64,000 bases of DNA from Arthrobacter sp. MSA 4-2 (GTDB lineage: Bacteria; Actinomycetota; Actinomycetes; Actinomycetales; Micrococcaceae). Positions within the stretch are counted from its first letter, which is position 1. Each line of letters begins with the position of its first letter. The DNA lies in the NCBI RefSeq assembly GCF_016405885.1, contig NZ_JAEKGC010000008.1, positions 1-64,000 of the forward strand, read 5' to 3'. A program made the translations under genes and the position numbers. Under the pieces are notes generated by a model, which made no database searches, was not told where the DNA came from, and worked only from the letters and a program-made list of their open reading frames with translations. Positions 33,611 to 44,242 of the stretch are shown piece after piece.

Positions 33611-35110
33611 CTAGTGCGCCGGCACGGCCGAGGGATCCGGCGCGTTGTCAGGCTTGCGCACGAAGATGGCCGCAATCACCGCGGCCAGGGAGATGACGGC
33701 TCCCCAGATAAAGGCAACCTGGATGCCGCCGGCCAGGGCCGCTGTCTCCGACTGCCCCGCGGCCGCCAGGTTGCCTGCGACGATGGTGGTCACCGAGATG
33801 AACAGTGCCGTGCCGACGGCGCCGGCGATCTGCTGCACCGTGCCGAAGACGGCGCTGGCGTGGGAGTACAGATTCGGCTTCACCGAGCCGAGCGCCGAGG
33901 TCAGCAGCGGCGTCAGCATCAAGGCAAGGCCCAGGCTCCAGACGATGTGGGCGATCAGCACGAGGTAGATCGGCGTGGTTTCCGAGGCGAAGCTCAGGGC
34001 CACGAAGGAGATCCCGATGAGCAGCGCTCCGGGTACCAGCAGGAGGCGCGGTCCCCGGCGGTCGAAGACCCGTCCCGTCCACGGTCCGAGGACACCGATC
34101 AGGACGCCGCCGGGAAGCAGCAGCAGGCCCGCGACCAGCGGCGACTCACCCAGCACGCTCTGGACGTAGATCGGCAGGAGGATGATCGTTCCGAACAGGG
34201 CCATGAAGGCGAGGAACGTGGTCAGGATCGCAAGGGTGAAGTTGCGTGAGGTGAACGTGCGCAGGTCGAGCAGTGCGCGGTCGGCACGCTGCAGCCGGAT
34301 CTGGCGCACGATGAACAGCGCCAGGAAGATGATGCCGACCACCAGGGGGATCCAGGCGGGAACCAGGGCTTCGGCGCTGGCCTCACCGAGCCGGCTGAAT
34401 CCGTAGACGATGCCGCCGAAGGCCAGGGCCGAGAGGATGACCGACAGGACGTCGATTGCACTCTTGTGGGGGGAGGTGACGTTTGTCATCTTGGTGGCGC
34501 CCAGGATGAGGGAGATCAGCGCGATGGGCAGGACGAGCCAGAACATCCACCGCCAGTCCAGGACGCTGAGGATGGCGCCCGCGGTGGTGGGGCCGACGGC
34601 GGGGGCCACGGAGATCACGATTGAAATGTTCCCCATCGTGCGCCCGCGTGAGGCGGCCGGCACCAGGGTCATCACGGTGGTCATCAGCAGGGGCAGCATG
34701 ATCGCGGTACCGCTGGCCTGGATCACCCGGCCGGCCACGAGGGTGGCGAAGCCCGGCGCGAGGGCGGCGAGCAGGGTGCCGGCGCTGAACAGCGACATGG
34801 CGACCATGAACAGTGGGCGGGTATTGAAGCGCTGCAGCAGGAAGCCCGTGATCGGAATAACGACTGCCATCGTGAGGAGGAACGCGGTGCTGAGCCACTG
34901 CCCCGCGCTGACGGTGATGCCGAGGTCCTGGACCAGGCGCGGAATGGCGACGCCGGTGATCGTTTCATTCAGGATGACGACGAACGCCGAGACGATGAGG
35001 AGGCGGATGACCAGGCGGTTCTTCGCGGAGACCTCCGGCTCGGCCGGCAACGGTGCCGGTCTTGCCGAAAGTGGATCTTGGGACACCTGTGGTGACGTGC
35101 TGCGAGGCAT
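33611..35110 (-). CDS. DHA2-family MFS multidrug exporter
   Basis: A 499-aa exporter with 14 predicted helices and a short acidic N-terminus. LNETITGVAIPRLVQDLGI, SGTAIMLPLLMTTVMTLVP, RGRTMGNISIVISVAPAVGPTTAGAILSVLDWRWMFWLVLPI (motif C, proton antiport) and GPWTGRVFDRRGPR are DHA2 signatures. It probably confers resistance to hydrophobic drugs. Its promoter region is shared with the divergent thioesterase gene across 291 bases; no regulator gene is adjacent. Confidence 0.88.
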   Translation of the reverse strand: MPRSTSPQVSQDPLSARPAPLPAEPEVSAKNRLVIRLLIVSAFVVILNETITGVAIPRLVQDLGITVSAGQWLSTAFLLTMAVVIPITGFLLQRFNTRPLFMVAMSLFSAGTLLAALAPGFATLVAGRVIQASGTAIMLPLLMTTVMTLVPAASRGRTMGNISIVISVAPAVGPTTAGAILSVLDWRWMFWLVLPIALISLILGATKMTNVTSPHKSAIDVLSVILSALAFGGIVYGFSRLGEASAEALVPAWIPLVVGIIFLALFIVRQIRLQRADRALLDLRTFTSRNFTLAILTTFLAFMALFGTIILLPIYVQSVLGESPLVAGLLLLPGGVLIGVLGPWTGRVFDRRGPRLLLVPGALLIGISFVALSFASETTPIYLVLIAHIVWSLGLALMLTPLLTSALGSVKPNLYSHASAVFGTVQQIAGAVGTALFISVTTIVAGNLAAAGQSETAALAGGIQVAFIWGAVISLAAVIAAIFVRKPDNAPDPSAVPAH

Positions 35111-35401
35111 GGGCTCTCTTTCTTCTAAGACGGCGCCTACTTTTGCTTCTGCCGCGCGTGCGGCGGCGGCCCCACTACTCCCGGGCGGGAGCGCCGGCGC
35201 TTGGCTGGGCCTCGTTTGCGACAACCGCGCAATCCTCCGCTCTATTCCGGCGATGAAAAATCGGTTCCCGGCGCTGTGGCATCCGCACCGAGGCCCGTCT
35301 GGATGGCGCGCGGCGGAAATGGGGGGCTGCACTAGCATGGTGCGGGTGCGCCGGAGCAGGGTTCGGCGCCTTCCACCTGCAGATTCCCGAAGGAGTAGCG
35401 C

Positions 35402-36178
35402 ATGTCCGGCTCGTACTACCGCTCGTTCGGGGAGGGCCGGTTCGAGTCGACCGTCCACGCCCAAGGGGCCTGGAATCCCGGGGAGCAGCACATGGCGCCC
35501 GTGGCGGGACTGCTCGTGCAGAACCTGCTGGACTGCGAGCCCCGCCCGGACCTGCAGCTGGCCCGGGTGGGTTTCGACATCCTGGGAATGATTCCCGGCG
35601 GCGAGTTCGAGGTCTCAACCCGGGTCCTTCGGCCGGGACGCACAATCGAGCTGCTCGAGGCCGAGCTGCGCGCTCAGGGCCGCACGGCGGTCACCGCGAG
35701 GGCGTGGCGGCTGGCCCGGACCGACACCGCCGAGGTCGCCGCCGTCGAGGATGCCGACATGCCCGGGCCCGGCGAGGCGGGACCCTACGGCGGCATGACG
35801 CAGTGGCCCGGCGGCTTCATCGAATCCCTTGAGTTCCGTGTGGTGCCCGGTCACCGCCCGGGCCGCGGCCGCATCTGGCTGCGGACACCGCTGGAGCTCG
35901 TCGATGACGGGCCGACGCCGGACCTCGTGCGCTTGTGCGGCATGGTGGATGCGGCCAATGGGATCGCCGCCAGGGTCCGGCCAGGCACGGGCAGCTGGAT
36001 GTTCCCCAACGTCGACCTCCAACTGCACTTCCACCGCCCGCCCTCCGGGTCCTGGCTGGGCCTGGACACGAGGGTGACGTTCGGGGCGGACGGGGTGGGG
36101 CTCACCTCCAGTGTCCTTCACGATCTGGACGGGCCCTTCGGCCGCTCCGAGCAGATCCTCACGGTCCGCCCGCTGTGA
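35402..36178 (+). CDS. Acyl-CoA thioesterase, TesB-like double hotdog
   Basis: A 258-aa protein. Two hotdog halves are visible: GAWNPGEQHMAPVAGLLVQNL with LARVGFDILGMIPGGEFEVSTRVLRPGRTIELLEAELRAQGRTAVTARAWRL, and WMFPNVDLQLHFHRPPSGSWLGLDTRVTFGADGVGLTSSVLHDLDGPFGRSEQIL. The last motif (GxGLTSSVLHD…GRxxQ) is typical of the thioesterase family. It hydrolyses acyl-CoA to free acid; chain-length preference is not predictable. GGAG precedes the ATG. The region before the start includes a TAGCAT (35333-35338) as a possible -10. Confidence 0.82.
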   Translation: MSGSYYRSFGEGRFESTVHAQGAWNPGEQHMAPVAGLLVQNLLDCEPRPDLQLARVGFDILGMIPGGEFEVSTRVLRPGRTIELLEAELRAQGRTAVTARAWRLARTDTAEVAAVEDADMPGPGEAGPYGGMTQWPGGFIESLEFRVVPGHRPGRGRIWLRTPLELVDDGPTPDLVRLCGMVDAANGIAARVRPGTGSWMFPNVDLQLHFHRPPSGSWLGLDTRVTFGADGVGLTSSVLHDLDGPFGRSEQILTVRPL

Positions 36179-36262
36179 TTCCGGAATGGTCAGTGCCGTC
36201 GGGTCGTTGGGACAAGTGGGCCGCAACGGTCCGTGCGCACCAAACGCAAAGGAACAGGAACT

Positions 36263-36547
36263 ATGCCAAAGGCAGTCTGGAACAACCAGGTCATCGCGGA
36301 ATCCGCAACTACGGTTCTGGTCGAGGGTAACCACTACTTCCCGAAGGACTCCGTCAAGGAGGAGTTCTTCCGGCCGAGCCCCACGCAGACCACCTGCCCG
36401 TGGAAGGGCCAGGCCCACTACGTCACCCTCGAGGCGGACGGCAAGCAGAGCGTCGACGCCGGATGGTTCTACCCGCAGCCCAAGGACGCGGCCCAGAACA
36501 TCAAGGACCACTACGCGTTCTGGCGCGACGTCGTCGTCACTGACTAA
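36263..36547 (+). CDS. DUF427 protein, single domain
   Basis: A 94-aa protein that is a complete DUF427: KAVWNNQVIAESATTVLVEGNHYFP, CPWKGQAHYVTLEADG and WFYPQPKDAAQNIKDHYAFWRDVVVTD. It is widespread in actinobacteria, of unknown function. AAAGGAAC precedes the ATG. It is a paralogue of the tandem-DUF427 protein at 24,955. Confidence 0.88.
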   Translation: MPKAVWNNQVIAESATTVLVEGNHYFPKDSVKEEFFRPSPTQTTCPWKGQAHYVTLEADGKQSVDAGWFYPQPKDAAQNIKDHYAFWRDVVVTD

Positions 36548-36679
36548 GGTCGGAAGCAGCGGGAACGCCCGGACACAGCCCGGGCCCCGGCACCGCCGCA
36601 CCACCCGCTCCGCCCCGGCCCCACGGCCGGGGCGGTGCCATGGTGCCACCCGCAGGACCAATGCAACGGAAGGGATCTC

Positions 36680-37711
36680 ATGGAGTACCGGAAACTTGGC
36701 AGCAGTGGCACCTCAGTATCGGCGCTTGCCCTCGGCACGATGACCTTCGGGGCGGAAGCCGACGAGGCGGAGTCCCACCGCATCCTCGACGCCTACGCCT
36801 CCGCCGGCGGAAACCTGATCGACACCGCCGACGTCTACACCGCCGGCACGTCCGAGGAGATCATCGGGCGCTGGCTGGCTCGAAACCCGGCCGGGCGCGA
36901 CTCGATGGTGATCGCCTCCAAGGGCCGGTTCCCCATGGGCAAGGGGGTCAATGACCTGGGCCTGACCCGCCGGCACCTGCGCCGGGCGCTCGAGGCCTCA
37001 CTGACCCGCCTCGGCGTTGACCACCTCGACCTCTACCAGGTGCACTCCTGGGACCCCCACACACCGCTCGAGGAAACCCTCGGGTTCCTCGACGAAGCGG
37101 TGCGCAGCGGCAAGATCTCCTACTACGGCTTCTCCAACTACACCGGGTGGCAGCTGACGAAGGCCGTGATGCTCGCACGGGCCTCCGGGTACAGCGCGCC
37201 GGTCACTCTCCAGCCGCAGTACAGCCTGCTGGTGCGCGAGATCGAAGCCGAGATCGTCCCGGCCACCCTTGACGCCGGAATGGGCCTGCTGCCGTGGTCA
37301 CCGCTCGGCGGCGGCTGGCTGAGCGGAAAGTACTCGCGGGACACCCTGCCCACGGGAGCCACCCGGCTGGGGGAGAATCCTCAGCGCGGGATGGAGGCCT
37401 GGGAGCAGCGCAACGCCCAGGAGCGCACATGGCGGATTATTGACGCCGTCGGAGAGACCGCGAAGGGCCGCGGCATCAGCGCCTCGCAGGTGGCCCTGGC
37501 CTGGGTGGCGCGCCAGCCGGCCGTCACCTCGGTCATCCTTGGCGCGCGTACGGTGGACCAGCTGAAAGACAACCTCGCCTCCGCCGGGCTGGAACTGACC
37601 CCGGAGGAGGCCGGCCGGCTCGACGCCGTCAGCGCCCCCCAGTTCAGCGACTACCCCTACGGCGGACCGGCGCTGGAGCAGCGCAGCCGGGCGCTCGACG
37701 GAGGGCGCTGA
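36680..37711 (+). CDS. Aldo/keto reductase
   Basis: A 343-aa TIM-barrel oxidoreductase. The tetrad is Asp in NLIDTADVYTAG, Tyr in the same motif, Lys in MVIASKGRF, and His in LYQVHSWDPHTP. YYGFSNYTGWQ and WSPLGGGWLSGKYSR are the usual AKR segments, and NADPH binding is by SVILGARTVDQLKDNL. It reduces carbonyl compounds; the substrate is unknown. GGAAGGGATCTC lies before the ATG at 36680. Confidence 0.9.
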   Translation: MEYRKLGSSGTSVSALALGTMTFGAEADEAESHRILDAYASAGGNLIDTADVYTAGTSEEIIGRWLARNPAGRDSMVIASKGRFPMGKGVNDLGLTRRHLRRALEASLTRLGVDHLDLYQVHSWDPHTPLEETLGFLDEAVRSGKISYYGFSNYTGWQLTKAVMLARASGYSAPVTLQPQYSLLVREIEAEIVPATLDAGMGLLPWSPLGGGWLSGKYSRDTLPTGATRLGENPQRGMEAWEQRNAQERTWRIIDAVGETAKGRGISASQVALAWVARQPAVTSVILGARTVDQLKDNLASAGLELTPEEAGRLDAVSAPQFSDYPYGGPALEQRSRALDGGR

Positions 37712-37747
37712 GCCGCTGCGCGCAGCGGGTCCGCCCGCTGCCGGTGC

Positions 37748-37942
37748 CTACCGCGTCCCGGCCGGACCCGGTCCGCCGGTGAGCAGCGTCCGGGCGACCG
37801 CCGAGTACACCTTGAGGGCCCCGATGGTGGTGCGGACGCGCTGCAGGGGACGCTCACGCCTGACGAGATCGGGATCCCGGTCGCGGCCGCGCTCGACCGC
37901 GGCCAGCGCGGCTCCGCCTGTCCGCGCCGGGTGGGACCCCGA
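37748..37942 (-). other. Unassigned coding-like stretch 3' of the lipid-kinase gene
   Basis: Directly after the stop of the lipid kinase, in a different frame, the minus strand reads AALAAVERGRDRDPDLVRR, ERPLQRVRTTIGALKVYSAV and ARTLLTGG before TAG at 37748-37750. Third codon positions are almost all G or C, as in real genes here. There is no start codon. It is probably the tail of a small gene whose 5' end is lost or frame-shifted. Confidence 0.35.
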
Positions 37943-37943
37943 C

Positions 37944-38840
37944 TCAGCCGAGGACGGCCAGGGCGCGCGGGGCGGCCTCGACCAGGACCTTCGTCTCGGC
38001 CGGGGCCGACTTGACCTCGCCGTCGAGCTGGTAAGGCATCGGCTTGACGGTGGTGAACTCGTACCGGCTGACGCTGGGCTGCTTTCCGAGCCCCTTGGAG
38101 GCGGCGCGCAGCGCCGTCAACAGCACCTTCCACTTGGCCATATGGGGAAAGACCACCACTTCGAACTGTCCGTCGGAGGGGTGGTCCTCAGCCTCGCTGA
38201 GGGTTGCGTACTTCGCCATCTCCGGGATGTTCGCCAGCACGAGGCTGTCGAACCTGCGGTGGACGCCGTCGGTCTGGCGGATCTCGAAGGGCTTGAACTT
38301 CGCGAAGGTACGCACCACCGTCACCATTTCCTTGAGGGCGCCCTTGCTTCCCTTTTCGAGGTCGATCGCCACCACGGGCGTGAGTCCAAAGCCGATGTAG
38401 GAGTGGGCGTAGTTCGTCTCGGCCTCCGTTCCCTCACCGATCGTGATTTTCAGGAGGTCGAGGCGCCGCACCTCGCCCTCGGCGATCGCCTCGGGAAGGG
38501 GTTTGGTCCCGGTGGTGCGGCGGTGGTCATTGGCGTTCCCGGCGGCCATGACGGCGCAGACGGCGTCGCTGCTGCCGCTCTGCATCACCCCGTTGACTAC
38601 CTCGTTGTACCCGCCGTCGCCGCTGACTGAAACCACGAGGGCGTTGCCCCGCCGGGCAGCCTCCCGGGCGAGTTCCACGGCATGACCGGCGCGCTCGGTG
38701 GGCCGCAGGGTGATCTCCGGAGAGTAGGACAGGAGCCGGGTCAGGTCATCGTGGAGCCCCTGGGCGAGCCGTGGCGCGTCCCCGGTGCTGTTCGGGTTGA
38801 AGATGATCGAGACGGAATCGAAAGTGCGCGCTGAGTCCAT
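37944..38840 (-). CDS. Diacylglycerol-kinase-family lipid kinase
   Basis: A 298-aa protein. SIIFNPNSTGDA is the phosphate-binding start, SVSGDGGYNEVVNGVM carries the GGDG-like catalytic loop and VMAAGNANDHRRT is the second conserved site. YIGFGLTPVVAIDLEKGSKG continues the fold. Members phosphorylate diacylglycerol or related lipids with ATP. It is monocistronic and starts at an ATG with a GGGG-rich upstream site. The second, distinct kinase-like gene is at 44,243. Confidence 0.85.
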   Translation of the reverse strand: MDSARTFDSVSIIFNPNSTGDAPRLAQGLHDDLTRLLSYSPEITLRPTERAGHAVELAREAARRGNALVVSVSGDGGYNEVVNGVMQSGSSDAVCAVMAAGNANDHRRTTGTKPLPEAIAEGEVRRLDLLKITIGEGTEAETNYAHSYIGFGLTPVVAIDLEKGSKGALKEMVTVVRTFAKFKPFEIRQTDGVHRRFDSLVLANIPEMAKYATLSEAEDHPSDGQFEVVVFPHMAKWKVLLTALRAASKGLGKQPSVSRYEFTTVKPMPYQLDGEVKSAPAETKVLVEAAPRALAVLG

Positions 38841-39085
38841 GAAGTGCCCCCGGGGGAGTTCGGTGCTGCGAGACGGTTCGGATACGCCGCCGGTACTGCA
38901 CCGGGCGGCCCGGACCTTACAACTCCAAGAGTGTCATATAGATTGGGCGCGGGACACGCCGCCGGGCGCAAGCGGCCTCGGGGCGGGTTGATCCGCCCGC
39001 TGGAGGGCCGGAACGCAGGTGGACGACGCGGATCGGAACCACACGGAACGGGACGATGCGGAACGAACGGACGGAGCCGGAGGCC

Positions 39086-39817
39086 ATGGAGAACCCCTGG
39101 GAGGGAGCGGACACGCTTGAGGTGCACCAGCCGCGCCGCACGTCGGGTGCCGCCGAGGACCTCGACGCGGGCATCGGGCTCCTGAGGGAGGTGGCCGCAC
39201 GGCGGCGCGGCCCCACCCTGCGGCTGTACCGGCCGGAGCCGACGGTGGCCTTCGGACAGCGCGACGCGCGGCTTCCGGGATTCCGCGAGGCCAGCGGCAA
39301 GGTGCGGGCGGCCGGGTTCGAACCGCTGGTGCGCCGAGCCGGCGGGAGGGCCGCCGCATACCACCGGGGCTGCCTGATCGTGGACCATATCGAACCGGCC
39401 TCCGATCCGGTGTCCGCCACCCGCGCGCGCTTCGAATTCTTCGGCGGCCTCCTCGCCCGGGCGCTGCAGGACGCCGGCGTCTCCGCCGCGGTGGGTGAGA
39501 TCCCGGGGGAGTACTGTCCCGGGGAGTTCAGTGTCCACGGCCCCGCGGGCGGGCCGGGGCAGATCAAACTGGTGGGAACGGCGCAGCGGGTGGTGGCCGG
39601 GGCGTGGCTGTTCTCGTCGGTGCTGATCATCGAGGACGCGGCGCCCCTGCGGGCAGTGCTCACCGACGCCTATTCGGCCCTTGACCTGAAGTGGGACCCG
39701 GCCACCGCGGGAGCGGCCGAGGATCTTCGCCCGGGCCTGCGGGTGCGCGACCTAGAGGAAACTGTTCTCGGCGCCTACGACCGGCACGTGCGGCTCGTTC
39801 CAGCGCCGGATCTATAG
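39086..39817 (+). CDS. Biotin/lipoate A/B protein ligase-like protein
   Basis: A 243-aa protein of the LplA superfamily. The motifs LRLYRPEPTVAFGQRDARLPGF, PLVRRAGGRAAAYHRGCLIVDHI and GEYCPGEFSVHGPAGGPGQIKLVGTAQRVVAGAWLFSSVL correspond to the ligand-binding loop, RRxxGG(R/G) and the GxK(v/l)xGxAQR lysine of lipoyl transferases. It may attach octanoate or lipoate to carrier proteins, or be a distant member of unknown use. GGAG nine bases before the ATG at 39086 supports this start rather than 39056. Confidence 0.82.
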   Translation: MENPWEGADTLEVHQPRRTSGAAEDLDAGIGLLREVAARRRGPTLRLYRPEPTVAFGQRDARLPGFREASGKVRAAGFEPLVRRAGGRAAAYHRGCLIVDHIEPASDPVSATRARFEFFGGLLARALQDAGVSAAVGEIPGEYCPGEFSVHGPAGGPGQIKLVGTAQRVVAGAWLFSSVLIIEDAAPLRAVLTDAYSALDLKWDPATAGAAEDLRPGLRVRDLEETVLGAYDRHVRLVPAPDL

Positions 39818-39845
39818 CGCCGGATCTGTAGGGCCGGATCTGTAG
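39805..39845. repeat. 14-bp tandem repeat (three copies) over a stop codon
   Basis: gccggatctrtag recurs at 39805-39817, 39819-39831 and 39833-39845. The first copy holds the TAG stop of the ligase-like gene, and degenerate versions continue to about 39,915. Each copy repeats an in-frame TAG-type trinucleotide. Confidence 0.7.
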
Positions 39846-39972
39846 GGCGGGTCAGTATGACCGGACCTGTTGGACGGCCCGTATGAACGGCAGGTAGGGC
39901 CGGACCTGTTGGGCCGGCAGCTGGGCAGTGGCGGCAGCCGGCGGGACGCGCCCACCGGCCGGCCGCTGCGGC

Positions 39973-40230
39973 CTAGACGCCGAGGCGGGTCTTGACCTCA
40001 GCCACGGACGGGTTCGTCGCCGCAGAGCCATCGGGGAAGATGACCGTGGGGACCGTCTGGTTTCCTCCGTTGAGCGAGGCGACCAGTTCGGCCGTCCCCT
40101 CGGTCTCCTCGATGTTGATGTCGCGGAAGCCGATGCCCTGGGCTGTGAGCTGGGACTTCAGCCGGCGGCAGTAGCCGCACCACGATGTCGAGAACATGGT
40201 GATGGTCCCGTTTTCTGGTGTGTAATCCAC
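39973..40230 (-). CDS. Mycoredoxin-like glutaredoxin (Mrx1)
   Basis: An 85-aa thioredoxin-fold protein with the active site CGYC (Cys18-Cys21) in TMFSTSWCGYCRRLKSQL, and NQTVPTVIFPDGS carrying the cis-Pro TVP motif. It reduces mixed disulfides with mycothiol in actinobacteria. The GTG at 40230 has AGGAGGAG upstream. It is probably co-oriented with the VOC gene at 40,320, which lies upstream of it. Confidence 0.9.
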   Translation of the reverse strand: MDYTPENGTITMFSTSWCGYCRRLKSQLTAQGIGFRDINIEETEGTAELVASLNGGNQTVPTVIFPDGSAATNPSVAEVKTRLGV

Positions 40231-40319
40231 GGTGCTCCTCCTGGGATGGCTGCAAAAAGTGGTGCTGTTGTGGTTTCAGTACCTACAGATGCAACGCCGC
40301 TGCACGGGTTTCGATTCCG

Positions 40320-40754
40320 TCAGGCGATTTCGACGATGGAAACGGTGCCGTCCGGCTCCACCTTCAGGCCCGGGTTGTAGCAGACCTCCCACCGGAATCC
40401 GTCAGGATCTGCGAAGTACCCGGAATACCCGCCCCAGCTCATCTGGGTTCCCGTCGCCACGATCGTTCCGCCGGCGGCTGCGGCCTCGTGGAGCACCGCA
40501 TCGACCGCCGCGGGTGAGTCAACATTGTGGGCCAGTGTGAACAGCTGCGGGTTCCCCGGCCCGCCTCCGCCAGCCTCCGCTGCGAGGTGGTCGAGGCGGA
40601 ACAGGGACAGCAGCAGCCCGTGGCCCACCTGGAAGAAGGCCACCTCCTCCGGGACGTGGAGTTTGGGCGCCCAGCCCAGCCCGTCCGCGTAGAAGGCGAG
40701 GGAGGCCCCGAGGCTGCGCACCCCGAGGGTGATCACATTCACCGTTGAATCCAT
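40320..40754 (-). CDS. VOC-family protein
   Basis: A 144-aa protein with two VOC modules: [25 protein letters not shown] and [31 protein letters not shown], ending in [19 protein letters not shown]. The final Phe-Ala-Asp-Pro-Asp-Gly motif is the metal-ligand strand of this family. Substrate is unknown. The ATG at 40754 is the natural start. Confidence 0.85.
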   Translation of the reverse strand: MDSTVNVITLGVRSLGASLAFYADGLGWAPKLHVPEEVAFFQVGHGLLLSLFRLDHLAAEAGGGGPGNPQLFTLAHNVDSPAAVDAVLHEAAAAGGTIVATGTQMSWGGYSGYFADPDGFRWEVCYNPGLKVEPDGTVSIVEIA

Positions 40755-40819
40755 TCCCCGATCCTCTCACCGCCTCCGCCCGGTTCCCGGACAGACGCCC
40801 GGGCGTGGCGCGGCGGTTG

Positions 40820-40849
40820 TTGGTCGCGCCCGAGCGCAGCGGATACGAT
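40820..40849 (+). promoter_or_regulatory. Candidate promoter of the thrS operon
   Basis: TTGGTC (40820-40825) and TACGAT (40844-40849) are separated by 18 bases, about 90 bases before the thrS GTG. No T-box leader hairpin is evident between. Confidence 0.5.
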
Positions 40850-40939
40850 CAGAGGACCGCGGCGACGCCCGGTTCCGGGTGCGCCGGCCCCGGACGCACG
40901 CCAGCCATAAGCTCGTACCACTTTCGCAAGGAGACCACT

Positions 40940-42951
<2,012 letters not shown>

Positions 42952-42952
<1 letters not shown>

Positions 42953-43581
42953 TGGAGCGGACCCCAGACGCCGGAGCGGACTACCCCGGGGATGCCGCGG
43001 CGACGGATGACTTCCAGCTCGCCGGCGTGCCCGATGCCTTCCAGCGCCTGTGGACCCCGCACCGCCTCGCCTACATCAAGGGCGGCCAGGACCAGGTCAC
43101 CGGCGAGAACGACTGCCCGTTCTGTGTGGCCCCGACCCGCAGCGACGAGGAGTCCCTCATCGTCCACCGGGGCGAGCACTGCTATGTGGTGCTCAACCTT
43201 TACCCCTACAATCCCGGCCACCTCCTCGTGGTTCCCTACCGCCACCTTCCGGACTACACCGATATCGACGGGGCCGAGACGGCGGAGTTCGCCGACCTGA
43301 CCCAGACGGCGATGCGGGTGCTCCGGACGGTGTCCAACCCCACCGGCTTCAATATCGGCATGAACCAGGGCCGCACCGGGGGCGCGGGCATCGCGGCACA
43401 CCTGCACCAGCACGTCGTCCCGCGCTGGGGCGGGGACGGGAACTTCCTGCCGATCATCGCCCAGACCAAGGCGGTGACGCAGACCCTCGACGAGGTGCGC
43501 CGGCAGGTGGCCGCAGGCTGGCCCGACTCCGGTGCTGCCGCAGGTCTGCGGAATGCCAATGCTGCGGAAGGGCGTGCCTGA
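42952..43581 (+). CDS. HIT-domain phosphorylase/hydrolase (Ap4A phosphorylase-like)
   Basis: A 209-aa HIT protein. CPFCVAPTRSDEESLIVHRG is the N-terminal zinc/nucleotide segment. The histidine triad is HLHQHVVPRW (His-x-His-x-His). In mycobacteria the orthologue (Rv2613c), between thrS and pgsA, is an Ap4A phosphorylase, and the position here is the same. It may degrade dinucleotides produced by ThrS. It starts within the thrS stop (TGATG). Confidence 0.9.
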
Positions 43582-43584
43582 ACC

Positions 43585-44211
43585 ATGCTCAACAAGTACG
43601 CAAGGACCTTCTTCACGACCCTGTTCACCCCGCTGGCTGCGCTGCTGCTGCGGTGGGGGGTGAGCCCGGACGCCGTGACCATTGCCGGCACGGCGGGCGT
43701 CGCCGTCGGAGCGCTGGTCTTTTACCCGCAGGGTGAGCTCTTCTGGGGCACCCTGTTCATCACCGCTTTCGTCTTCTCCGACGTCATCGACGGCATCATG
43801 GCCCGGCTGCGGGGACCGGGCGGCCCCTGGGGGAGCTTTCTGGATTCCACCCTTGACCGGGTGGCCGACGGCGCAGTGTTCGCGGGCCTGGCCGTCTGGT
43901 ACTTCACCGGCGGGGACTCCGCCCCGACGGCGGTCGCGGCCCTGCTGTGCCTCGTCCTCGGAATGCTCGTTTCCTACGCCCGGGCAAAGGCCGAGGCGCT
44001 CGGCTTCGACGCCAGCGTCGGCATCGCCGAACGCGCCGAGCGGCTCGTGTCGGTGCTCGTCACCGCAGGACTGACAGGGCTTGGCCTGCCGGGGGAGTTC
44101 CTCCTCGGCGTCCTGGTCCTGCTCGCCCTTGCGAGTATGGTCACCGTGTTCCAGCGGGTCGCCGCAGTGCGGCGCCAGTCGATGGACCCCCGCCCCGCCG
44201 GGCAGGGCTGA
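43585..44211 (+). CDS. pgsA: CDP-alcohol phosphatidyltransferase, phosphatidylinositol phosphate synthase
   Basis: A 208-aa membrane enzyme with six helices. The CDP-alcohol motif D66xxD69G70xxA73R74…G83xxxD87xxxD91 is intact. In mycobacteria the gene in this place makes phosphatidylinositol phosphate from CDP-diacylglycerol and inositol phosphate; that role is inferred from the shared gene order. It follows the HIT gene by three bases. Confidence 0.9.
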   Translation: MLNKYARTFFTTLFTPLAALLLRWGVSPDAVTIAGTAGVAVGALVFYPQGELFWGTLFITAFVFSDVIDGIMARLRGPGGPWGSFLDSTLDRVADGAVFAGLAVWYFTGGDSAPTAVAALLCLVLGMLVSYARAKAEALGFDASVGIAERAERLVSVLVTAGLTGLGLPGEFLLGVLVLLALASMVTVFQRVAAVRRQSMDPRPAGQG

Positions 44212-44242
44212 ACCCGGTGCCCTCCAGCGGCCGGACCGCCTT

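Noticed and set aside
39086-39817. Annotating the gene as lplA or lipB
   Set aside because: The conserved motifs show the superfamily only; the sequence does not distinguish ligase, transferase or amidotransferase.
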